A stretch of 13,948 bases of DNA. Source: JBLHKE01 sp047619485. GTDB taxonomy: Bacteria; Verrucomicrobiota; Verrucomicrobiia; Verrucomicrobiales; DEV007. The notes under the pieces were generated by a model. It had not been told where the DNA came from, searched no databases, and worked only from the letters and a program-made list of their open reading frames with translations. Made by a program: the position numbers and the translations under genes. This document shows positions 7,273 through 13,948 of this stretch, piece by piece (the stretch's first letter is position 1; each line of letters begins with the position of its first letter). The DNA is taken from assembly GCA_047619485.1 (NCBI GenBank), contig JBLHKE010000116.1, positions 1-13,948 of the forward strand, in the 5' to 3' direction.

Positions 7273-10200
7273 TTATTGCACCTTTAAAATGCCGCGCATG
7301 AGGAGGCTGTGGCCTGGAAAGGTGCAGACGTAGTCGTAGTCGCCGGGCTTTTCCGGGGCAGTGAACTGGAGGACGGCGGTCTCGCCTTTGTTGAGTAAGT
7401 TGGTGTGATAGAGGATGTCTTTGGACTCCGGAAGGAATTGTTTGGCGAAACCCTCGGCGCCCATGGCGACCGCCATGTTTCCGATTTCGGTGCCTTTGCC
7501 GGGATTCGTGATGACGAGGTTGTGCGGCATGAAGTCGGGGTTGGCGAAGGTGAGCTTCACTTTCTTGCCAGCTTTCACCTTGAGCACGGCGACGTCGTAT
7601 TTCATCTTCTCGGGTATGGTGTTGACGCGGAGTTCGGTGAGGTCGGCGGTGTCGGCGATGACTCCGCCGGGGATGATCTCCATGGGCTTTTCTTCCTCAA
7701 CGACCTGGCTGCCGATGCGTGGGTCGGCCACGTACCAGTGGTGCTTCACGGTGGTGGCGGCGATGCGGGCGTGCTCGACCGGTGACTCGAGGAGAACCGC
7801 GAGCAGGGCGTCGTTTTTGACGTTGTGCTGCTGGTGGAGCCAGAGGGCTTCGAGGAGGTGGTGGGCGTGGTCTTTGTTCTTCGGGTCGAACTGTTTGACC
7901 CATCCGGTGACAGCGGCGATGACCTGTTTCGAATCGCGCTCGCTGAGTTCGACGCGGGTGCGGTGGCGCACGCCATCGATAGGGTGCTTGAGGTTGTCGA
8001 GGAGCGCAGGGATCGGCTGTCCGTCGATTTTGACCGGCTTTTGAAGCGGGCGGCCTTTGTAGGTGAGGCGGTAGATGCGGCCGTGGTTTTTGTCCCTGTT
8101 AGGATCCCTCACGTTGTGCTGCATGTGGCCGATGATGGCGTTTTCCCAGTCGGCGACGTAGAGGGCGCCGTCCTCGCCGAAGATCGCATCGGTGGGGCGG
8201 AAGTTTTTGTCGTCGCTGACGAGGAGCTGGTCGGTGGGTGTGCCCCAGACTTCGCCCACGCCGCGTTTCGGATTGTCGAAGCCGTCGCGGTGGAGGACGT
8301 ACTGTTTGATGCCGAGGTAGCCGATAGTGTTGCAGATGAGGAAATTCTGCTGAACCTCGTCGGGGAAGTGGGCGCTGGAGACGATCTCGCTGGCGGCGAC
8401 GGGGCGCACCTCTTTGTTGAGGAGCTGGTGCATCTGGAAACCGTTGCCTTGGGGGCGGACCTGGAAGGCGTTTCCGCCGGTGCCGTCGGTGGCGTAGTGG
8501 TAGCCCCAATAGTCGAAAGCGATGCCGTGTGGGTTGGGGCTGTTCCCGGCGTGGAAGGCGATGGTGTAGGTGCGGGGGTCAAAGCGGTACATCCCCGAGT
8601 TGCCAGTCTGGAGGGATGGCTTCCACGGGTTCTCGTGGTTGTGGACGAGGAAGATGCCGCTCTGCCAGTAGATGCCGCCATCGGGGCCGTAGATGAAGTT
8701 GTTGGCGGCGTGGTGAGTGTCCTCGGAGCCAATGCCCTGGAACAGGACGTAGCGGATGTCGGCCTTATCATCGCCGTCGGTGTCTTTGAGGAAGATGATG
8801 TCGGGCTGGGAGACGACGATGACGCCGCCGTTCCAAAACTCGAAGCCGAGCGGGTTGGCGACTCTGGCGAATTCGGTGGAGCGATCGGCGACGCCGTCTT
8901 TGTCATCATCGTGGAGGATGAGGAGGGCGTCGTTCATCTCCTTGAGCGGCTCGGGCTTCGGGTAGGTGGCCCAGCAAGCGGCCCACAGGCGGCCTTTGGT
9001 ATCGACCTGGAGCTGGACCGGGTTGATCATGCCGGGAATGAATTTTTCGTCGGCGAAGAGTTTGATCTCGTAGCCGTCGGGGACGCGCATTTTCGCGATG
9101 CCTTCCTGGCCGGAGAGGTATTTGATGTTTTCTACCGGTCCGATGTTCGACTTCACGGCCACCGGAGCGGGGACGTTGTCGTCTTTGACCTCGATGTCTT
9201 TCCCGGCGGCGCGTGCCCAAATTTTCGGGTCGCGGTTGGCGGTCATTACGTCGAGCATCACGAGTTCGTGCTTGAGGACGTCGGCGTTCGACTGGCCGTC
9301 GACAAAGCGGAGGCCGGAGCGGCCGCCCCAGATGTCGTTGCCGTCGGTGGCGCGGTAGCGCTCGTGCCAGCGGAGGTTCTTGTCGAGGACGGCCTCGCGC
9401 ACCGTTTCATCTGTGCCTGACAGGTCCGGCTGCTTGCCGGTGAGCGCTTTGGAAATGATCTCCCCGACGAGCTGGTTGCCGCGGCTGTTCAAATGGATAC
9501 CGTTGATGGTGAGCGGCTCCTTGTGGGCGTTGTAGAGCTCTTGGGATGGGTTGAAAAGATCGACGTAGGTGACGCCGACAGTTTTGGCGACGAGTTCAGT
9601 GGCGGCGGCGATGCGGGCGAGCCGGGCGTTGTTTGCCTGACCGTTGGGGAGGTCGGGGTTGCCGAGGTTCTCGTGCGCGATAGGGCTGAATAGGACGATG
9701 CGCGGGATGGCGCCGCTCGGCTGCAGGCGGCGGTATTTGGCGACCATGTCCCGGAGCTGGGCGGCGTAGTTTTCAGGTGTGGTATCGAACGATTCGTTGT
9801 AGCCAAAGAAGGCGAAGATGATGTCCGCTTTCACGTGGACGAGGTATTGCTCCTGCGGGGTGAATCCCTGCGAGCGGGGGAGTTTGTTCACGCGGTCGCC
9901 GGAAAGGCTGAGGTTCCGGAAGGTCAGCTCGTTCCCGGCTGCGGCGACCTGCAGGTAGGTCTCGGTCCAGCCGTCGTGCTGCATGCGGTCGGCGAGGCCG
10001 TTTCCGACCATGGCGATGCGGTCACCTTTTTTGAACTCAAAATGGACGGGATCCCGGTAACCGGCGGGGGTCGGCTTCACCTCAAAGCCGCCGCGGCCGG
10101 TGTAGGCAATTTTATCTTCCTTCAGATTGAACTGGACCGATTCGGCGGGGGCCAAATTCCCTTTCGATTTGTAGACCGGCTTTTTGTCGGCGTTGAGGAG

Positions 10201-10596
10201 GGTGAGGTTGAAGCCCTCGAGACGATTTGCAAATCCTTCCCCGCGGGTCCAGATGCCGACCTGGTCGATGGTAGTGTTCTTCCCGAGGTCGAGCTCCCAC
10301 CACGGGTCTTTCGAGTTTTCGGACGTGTGGGTTTGGCCTCCGCCTGCATAAACCGGGTCTTTATTTCCGTCGGTGGCGCGTGAGGCGGCTCCGTCGAAGC
10401 CGGTGCTGGACTGGGTGGCTTTCCCGGTGGGCGCGATGTTTTTGCCGCCGCTGATGACCTCGACTTCGGCGAGGGTGAGGGTGCGCTGATCCCCGGAGAG
10501 ATCGACGCGGACGTAGCGGGCTTCCTTTGGCTCGGCCTGGATCGTGGCCGAGAGAAGTAGCGAGGCAGCGAGAAAGAGTGGGATTTTACGGATCAT
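7273..10596 (-). CDS. Multidomain PVC-type dehydrogenase: discoidin-like, SGNH-like, beta-propeller, HEAT, cupredoxin (1107 aa)
   Basis: Domains in order: signal peptide 1-21; F5/8C discoidin-like carbohydrate-binding module about 25-158 (ARYVRVDLSGDQRTLTLAEV, DPWWELDLGKNTTIDQVGIW); SGNH/GDSL-like domain about 185-385 with GNGLADRMQ where GDS is expected, GYNESF and GIHLN; PVC-type membrane-bound dehydrogenase/beta-propeller (glucose-sorbosone type) about 500-850 (RVPDGYEIKLFADE, DDDKDGVADRS, DTDGDDKADI); HEAT-like helices about 860-955; C-terminal cupredoxin about 990-1107. The last has type 1 copper ligands His1025 (MPHN), Cys1091, His1096 and Met1100. Many relatives end in a CxxCH cytochrome c; here copper replaces haem. 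It likely binds a glycan at the surface and passes electrons from its oxidation to the copper site. ATG 10596 is chosen because it begins the signal peptide; the frame is open 18 codons further up. It is the first gene of the - strand operon and is transcribed divergently from 10849. Confidence 0.92.
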   Translation of the reverse strand: MIRKIPLFLAASLLLSATIQAEPKEARYVRVDLSGDQRTLTLAEVEVISGGKNIAPTGKATQSSTGFDGAASRATDGNKDPVYAGGGQTHTSENSKDPWWELDLGKNTTIDQVGIWTRGEGFANRLEGFNLTLLNADKKPVYKSKGNLAPAESVQFNLKEDKIAYTGRGGFEVKPTPAGYRDPVHFEFKKGDRIAMVGNGLADRMQHDGWTETYLQVAAAGNELTFRNLSLSGDRVNKLPRSQGFTPQEQYLVHVKADIIFAFFGYNESFDTTPENYAAQLRDMVAKYRRLQPSGAIPRIVLFSPIAHENLGNPDLPNGQANNARLARIAAATELVAKTVGVTYVDLFNPSQELYNAHKEPLTINGIHLNSRGNQLVGEIISKALTGKQPDLSGTDETVREAVLDKNLRWHERYRATDGNDIWGGRSGLRFVDGQSNADVLKHELVMLDVMTANRDPKIWARAAGKDIEVKDDNVPAPVAVKSNIGPVENIKYLSGQEGIAKMRVPDGYEIKLFADEKFIPGMINPVQLQVDTKGRLWAACWATYPKPEPLKEMNDALLILHDDDKDGVADRSTEFARVANPLGFEFWNGGVIVVSQPDIIFLKDTDGDDKADIRYVLFQGIGSEDTHHAANNFIYGPDGGIYWQSGIFLVHNHENPWKPSLQTGNSGMYRFDPRTYTIAFHAGNSPNPHGIAFDYWGYHYATDGTGGNAFQVRPQGNGFQMHQLLNKEVRPVAASEIVSSAHFPDEVQQNFLICNTIGYLGIKQYVLHRDGFDNPKRGVGEVWGTPTDQLLVSDDKNFRPTDAIFGEDGALYVADWENAIIGHMQHNVRDPNRDKNHGRIYRLTYKGRPLQKPVKIDGQPIPALLDNLKHPIDGVRHRTRVELSERDSKQVIAAVTGWVKQFDPKNKDHAHHLLEALWLHQQHNVKNDALLAVLLESPVEHARIAATTVKHHWYVADPRIGSQVVEEEKPMEIIPGGVIADTADLTELRVNTIPEKMKYDVAVLKVKAGKKVKLTFANPDFMPHNLVITNPGKGTEIGNMAVAMGAEGFAKQFLPESKDILYHTNLLNKGETAVLQFTAPEKPGDYDYVCTFPGHSLLMRGILKVQ

Positions 10597-10848
10597 GATA
10601 GTTTGACGGAGCACTAGGCTAGGGGGCGCGAAAGAACGAATCAAACGCAAAACATTGGGGGCTGCGATGCGAAATGCTAGTAGTCGACCGAAGTAAACGG
10701 ATGGGATGGTGGGGATTTTTCAGATCTTCGACGGCGGCAATGATCGCGGAGCGGTTGCAGTGCTTTGGAGCAAGCCCGATTAGCGCTTTTAGTTTTAATC
10801 TGTCGCAGACATGCTTTCACGGCCTCTAGACAATTATCCGCGATATCT
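10597..10848. promoter_or_regulatory. Divergent intergenic control region
   Basis: These 252 bp separate the starts of two outward-facing operons and must hold both promoters if neither is read from elsewhere. The segment is more AT-rich near 10780-10800 and 10830-10848. The best rightward sigma-70 candidate (TTGCAG at 10755, GATTAG at 10778, 17-bp spacer) is weak. I see no clear operator palindrome, riboswitch or small gene. Its role as a control region is inferred from geometry only. Confidence 0.45.
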
Positions 10849-12894
10849 ATGAAGTTCCGTTTCCACATCCATCCCGCGCTGTGGGGCGCATTTTTCATCA
10901 CGCACTGCGCCGCGTCGCTGGTTGGCGCCGCGCCGCAAGAGGCACCGCCGGACTTGACGCAAGATCGATCGGTCGACCGCAAGCGCACTTACAATCTCGG
11001 GCCGACAGGACTCCGCGGTTGGATCTACACGCGCGCGGCGAATTTCGTCGATAGCCAGCAGGGGCGGACGACGACGCTGAGCCGGCAGATCCTCGTCACG
11101 CACGTCGGTGAGGGCTCGCCGGCGGATGGCGTGATGAAAGTGGATGACGTGATCCTCGGTGTTGGCGGGAAGCTTTTCGCCGACGACGCGCGCAAGGCCT
11201 TTGGTGCCGCGATCACCGAGGCCGAAAAGATGCAAAAAAAAGGCGTGCTGAAACTCACCCGCTGGCGCAACGGCAAGACCGAAAACGTCGAGCTGAAGCT
11301 GCGCGTGCTCGGCACTTACAGCGCGACGGCACCGTATGATTGCCCGAAGTCGAAGCTCATCTTCGCTGCGGCCTGCGCGGCGCTGGAAAAGGAAAAGCTC
11401 GACCCGAGTTGGAACGGCGCGGTGAGTGGACTCGCGCTGCTAGCGACGGGTAATCCCGACTACCTGCCGCGGGTGAAGGAACTTGCGATGAAGATCGTCC
11501 CGCAGGCGCTGAGGGTCGAGCTGCGAGATGGCATAGTCGTCTGGGACTGGGGCTACAAAAACCTGTTCCTCTGCGAGTATTATCAAGTCACCGACGACAA
11601 CGAATTACTGCCCGCGATCGAGGCCTACACGACCCATCTTGCGAAGGGGCAGAGCATGTATGGCACCTTCGGGCACGGCATTTCGCTGCGCACGGCGAAT
11701 GGAAAACTGCACGGCTCCATCCCGCCCTACGGCCCGGTAAATGCGGCCGGGTTGATCGGGAACATGGCGATCGTCGCGGGCAAACGCTGCGGCATCGCGG
11801 ATCCGGAGATCGATCCAGCGGTCGTTCGGGCGGCGAAGTTTTTTGGCTACTTCGTGGATAAGGGCGCGGTGCCCTACGGTGAGCACATGCCGTGGCCGAA
11901 TCACGAAAACAATGGCAAGAACGCGATGGCGGCGGTGATGTTTGGAATGACGGGAACCTATCCCAAAGAGACACATTACTACGCGAAGATGGTGACGGCT
12001 TCTTTCCACAACCGCGAGTACGGACACACCGGCCAGGGTTTCAGTTATCTTTGGGGCGCGCTCGGTGCCAACGCTGGCGGACCCGAGGCGGCGGCGGCGT
12101 TCTTGCGCGAGGCGGCGTGGCACCTCGATCTCGTCCGGCGCAGCGATGGCTCATTCACCTACGATGGCGGCGAGCAATACGGCCCGGGCAAGACCGAGGA
12201 CGACACCTACTTCGGCAAAAGCGGCTACTACGGTCTCAGTCCGAACGCGTGCTACGTCCTCACCTATTCGCTGCCGCTGAAGAAACTCTGGATCACCGGC
12301 AAGGACGCGAGTCCGAAGAACTTTCTGAGTCGGGAAGACGTGAAGGAAGCGGTCGCGTCGGGCCTCTTCTACGAGCAGCGCAAAACGAAATCGGTGCCCG
12401 ATTTGGAGGGGGCGCTCGGCGATTGGTCGCCCGTCGTTCGCGGCTTCGCCGCAGTCGAGCTCGCGTCGTGCCCCGAATCGAAGACCATGGTGGCGGAGCT
12501 CATTGCGATGGCCGAGGGCAAGAACGCATGGCAGCGCCAGGGCGCGTGCGAGACACTCGGATACATCAAGAATGCTGAAGCCCTTCCAGTGATAGCGCGC
12601 TCACTCACCCATCCCGATCGCTGGTTGCGCGTGAAAGCCGCAAACGCATTAAAAAACATGGGCGACAAAGCGAGGCCGGTGGTCACGGAGATGCTCAAAG
12701 CCATCGTCAGCACTGCCGAGCCGACATTTCCTGTGCGGTGGGAAGACCCCGTGCAACTAAGGCATGGCGAACTCGCAGAGGCGCTGTTCGCGGTCTCTTG
12801 CGCGGATCCATCGAGGGTATCGACAACAAACTGCTCTACCCTGCGATCAAGGCCGTCGCACGGAACCCGGACGGCATGGCGCGGATGTGCTTGA
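10849..12894 (+). CDS. Main open part of the DUF6288-like gene (PDZ and toroid domains)
   Basis: As sequenced, translation from ATG 10849 gives 681 residues, ending at a TGA at 12892-12894 after about 33 out-of-frame residues beyond FAVS. It keeps the signal peptide, the PDZ domain and the full helical region, and loses the last HEAT repeats. The frame is open back to 10765, but ATG 10849 is preferred because it begins the signal peptide. No Shine-Dalgarno lies upstream of it. If the frameshifts are real this is what the cell could still make. Confidence 0.75.
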   Translation: MKFRFHIHPALWGAFFITHCAASLVGAAPQEAPPDLTQDRSVDRKRTYNLGPTGLRGWIYTRAANFVDSQQGRTTTLSRQILVTHVGEGSPADGVMKVDDVILGVGGKLFADDARKAFGAAITEAEKMQKKGVLKLTRWRNGKTENVELKLRVLGTYSATAPYDCPKSKLIFAAACAALEKEKLDPSWNGAVSGLALLATGNPDYLPRVKELAMKIVPQALRVELRDGIVVWDWGYKNLFLCEYYQVTDDNELLPAIEAYTTHLAKGQSMYGTFGHGISLRTANGKLHGSIPPYGPVNAAGLIGNMAIVAGKRCGIADPEIDPAVVRAAKFFGYFVDKGAVPYGEHMPWPNHENNGKNAMAAVMFGMTGTYPKETHYYAKMVTASFHNREYGHTGQGFSYLWGALGANAGGPEAAAAFLREAAWHLDLVRRSDGSFTYDGGEQYGPGKTEDDTYFGKSGYYGLSPNACYVLTYSLPLKKLWITGKDASPKNFLSREDVKEAVASGLFYEQRKTKSVPDLEGALGDWSPVVRGFAAVELASCPESKTMVAELIAMAEGKNAWQRQGACETLGYIKNAEALPVIARSLTHPDRWLRVKAANALKNMGDKARPVVTEMLKAIVSTAEPTFPVRWEDPVQLRHGELAEALFAVSCADPSRVSTTNCSTLRSRPSHGTRTAWRGCA

Positions 12895-13309
12895 ACCATA
12901 TGTTTACCGACCAGCTCAAACTCGAGGACGTGCAAGCGCTGGCTCCAGATATCCTCGAAGCCGTCAGGACGCGCTGCCCGGCGGACACGATGTTCGGCAA
13001 CGAAATCCGCATGGCGGGATTCAGGGCGCTCACGAAATACCGCTTCAAGGAGGGCATCGAGGCCGGCGTTCTTTTTGCCAAGACCCAAGGCGGCCACGGC
13101 AGCGAAAATCGCACCGGCGAGATCATGCAAGGCATCGTGAGCTACGGCTCCGCCGCCCGCGAAGCCATTCCGGGGATGAGAGAATTGATCGCCGCGTCGG
13201 CGCCGTCGAGGACGCGATCGAAGCGATCGAAGCCGCGACCGGACAGCCCGATCTGCGGAGCATTCCGCAAAGAACGCGCCCGATTTCATCAAAGGGCCTG
13301 GAGCCCTGA
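10849..13309 (+). pseudogene. DUF6288-like PDZ/alpha-toroid/HEAT protein with two one-base frameshifts
   Basis: With two missing bases restored the gene would encode about 820 aa. Order: signal peptide (MKFRFHIHPALWGAFFITHC), PDZ domain about 75-155 (ILVTHVGEGSPADGVMKVDD, LKLTRWRNGK), a long alpha-helical toroid-like region about 165-490 with Gly/Tyr-rich motifs (YEY/Y repeats, GHTGQGFSYLWGALGANAGG, GSFTYDGGEQYGPG), then HEAT repeats about 510-780. I associate this architecture with DUF6288 proteins of PVC bacteria; the function is unknown. Frame 1 runs to about 12795, frame 3 from there to about 13195, and frame 2 to the TGA at 13307-13309. Each switch needs one added base, and protein-like sequence continues across both (GSIEGIDNKLLYPA; VGAVEDAIEAIEAATGQ). 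This is either a young pseudogene or an assembly error. The next gene starts 21 nt later, so the two form an operon. Confidence 0.8.
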
Positions 13310-13330
13310 TCCTCTCTCCTCGTTGAACTC

Positions 13331-13948
13331 ATGAAAAAACAAATAACAATCAAAGCGGCGCTCCTGCTGGTTCTCAAGGTTGGTTTGACGACCGCCCATG
13401 CCGCGCCGGAGATCAACAACCGTGCCGGCGCCGTGAATGTCGCGCCCGGTGGGAGCAAACTGCAAGGCAGATTGGACGGCGGTGGCGATTCCGATGTGGT
13501 GGTCTACTACGGACCGGCCGACGGCGGCACAGAGCCCGGAGTCTGGGCGAACAAGATCGAATTGAAGGGCGTGAAGAACACCACGGAGTTCACTGCCACC
13601 GCCAACAAGCTGATCTTCGGGCAGACCTATTTTTATCGGGCGTTCGCCAGCAACGCGAGCGGCGAGAGCTGGGCGAACACCAGCGCCCAGTTCACCACAC
13701 TCAAACCCAGAGTGCCGGCCACCGGTGCTGACAAGTTGCCAGTGAAAGCAGGTTTGGTTTGTTGGTTCGATGCGGCGGTCGGAGTGACCGCAGACGAGAA
13801 GGGAGTTGTGCAGACCTGGAGAGACCTCTCTGGCAATGGCCATGACGGAACCCTCGCAGCCGGTGCGCCGGTGCTGGCGCAGGATCAGAGCCACTCGCAC
13901 CCGGCGGTGCAATTCCGCACGGCCTCCGGCGGTTGCGCGCTCAACCTC
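13331..13948 (+). CDS. Secreted LamG/concanavalin-like protein, 5' part only
   Basis: ATG 13331 opens a frame with no stop to the window edge (206 codons). It has a signal peptide (MKKQITIKAALLLVLKVGLT, cleavage near AHA-AP). A fibronectin-III-like strand region about 25-125 follows (LDGGGDSDVVVYYGPADGG, YFYRAFASNASGESWANTSA, FTTL), of the kind common in large verrucomicrobial surface proteins. Then comes the start of a LamG-like jelly-roll (about 140 on: AGLVCWFDAAVGV, WRDLSGNGHDGTLAAGAPVL). Such proteins are long and usually bind or hold glycans at the cell surface. It starts 21 nt after the DUF6288-like gene and should be co-transcribed with it. No Shine-Dalgarno is visible. The 3' end and any C-terminal sorting signal are outside the window. 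Confidence 0.85.
   Translation, partial: MKKQITIKAALLLVLKVGLTTAHAAPEINNRAGAVNVAPGGSKLQGRLDGGGDSDVVVYYGPADGGTEPGVWANKIELKGVKNTTEFTATANKLIFGQTYFYRAFASNASGESWANTSAQFTTLKPRVPATGADKLPVKAGLVCWFDAAVGVTADEKGVVQTWRDLSGNGHDGTLAAGAPVLAQDQSHSHPAVQFRTASGGCALNL

Noticed and set aside
7825..9420. A 531-codon open frame on the + strand, antisense to the 1107-aa dehydrogenase gene
   Set aside because: It lies wholly over a GC-rich gene with clear domains, its product is a low-complexity Val/Asp/Glu/Ala-rich string with no motif, and it is the usual mirror frame of such genes.
10755..10783. Possible rightward sigma-70 promoter, TTGCAG with GATTAG at 17 bp
   Set aside because: The -10 hexamer matches only three of six consensus bases, and such matches are expected by chance in 250 bp.
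13214..13231. Short tandem gcgatcgaa repeat as a CRISPR or regulatory repeat
   Set aside because: There are only two units inside coding sequence, and it simply encodes Ala-Ile-Glu-Ala-Ile-Glu.

Overview
The window looks like chromosome from a Verrucomicrobiota or other PVC-group bacterium. This rests on gene content: a PSCyt1/DUF1587/DUF1592/DUF1588/DUF1585 cytochrome-type protein paired with a DUF1552 protein, a PVC-type membrane-bound dehydrogenase fused to other domains, a sialate O-acetylesterase-like SGNH esterase, a PDZ plus toroid protein of the DUF6288 kind, and a secreted LamG-like protein. Nearly every gene starts with an export signal, and none of the starts I inspected has a clear Shine-Dalgarno sequence.

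Layout. (a) 1-76 is the P-loop end of a Cys-based protein phosphatase on the + strand. It is cut off at 77 by a mobile-element end, followed by a decayed, doubly truncated integrase-type transposase (97 to about 600, - strand). (b) 645-4556 is a - strand, visibly AT-richer module: an intact DUF1552 gene followed, 1 nt later, by its DUF1592-type partner. That partner is broken by a 154-bp inverted-repeat (MITE-like) element flanked by an 8-bp duplication, and by a one-base frameshift. Its second haem site is also gone. (c) 4616-10596 is a GC-rich - strand operon: dehydrogenase/cupredoxin giant, then a secreted unknown of 324 aa, then an SGNH esterase. (d) 10597-10848 is the divergent control region. 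(e) 10849-13948 is a + strand operon: a DUF6288-like PDZ/toroid/HEAT protein with two one-base frameshifts, then the start of a LamG-like protein that runs off the window.

How the genes may work together (inference): blocks c and e look like a divergent set for binding, deacetylating and oxidising an extracellular carbohydrate or glycoconjugate. A blue-copper domain sits at the end of the dehydrogenase, where a c-type haem is common in relatives. Block b is an older or foreign accessory pair that is decaying. No rRNA, tRNA, CRISPR array or convincing riboswitch was seen.

Caution: all four frameshifts in the window are of the same kind, one base missing. Systematic sequencing or assembly deletion therefore has to be weighed against true pseudogenes. 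The MITE insertion and the in-frame stop in the transposase cannot be explained that way.
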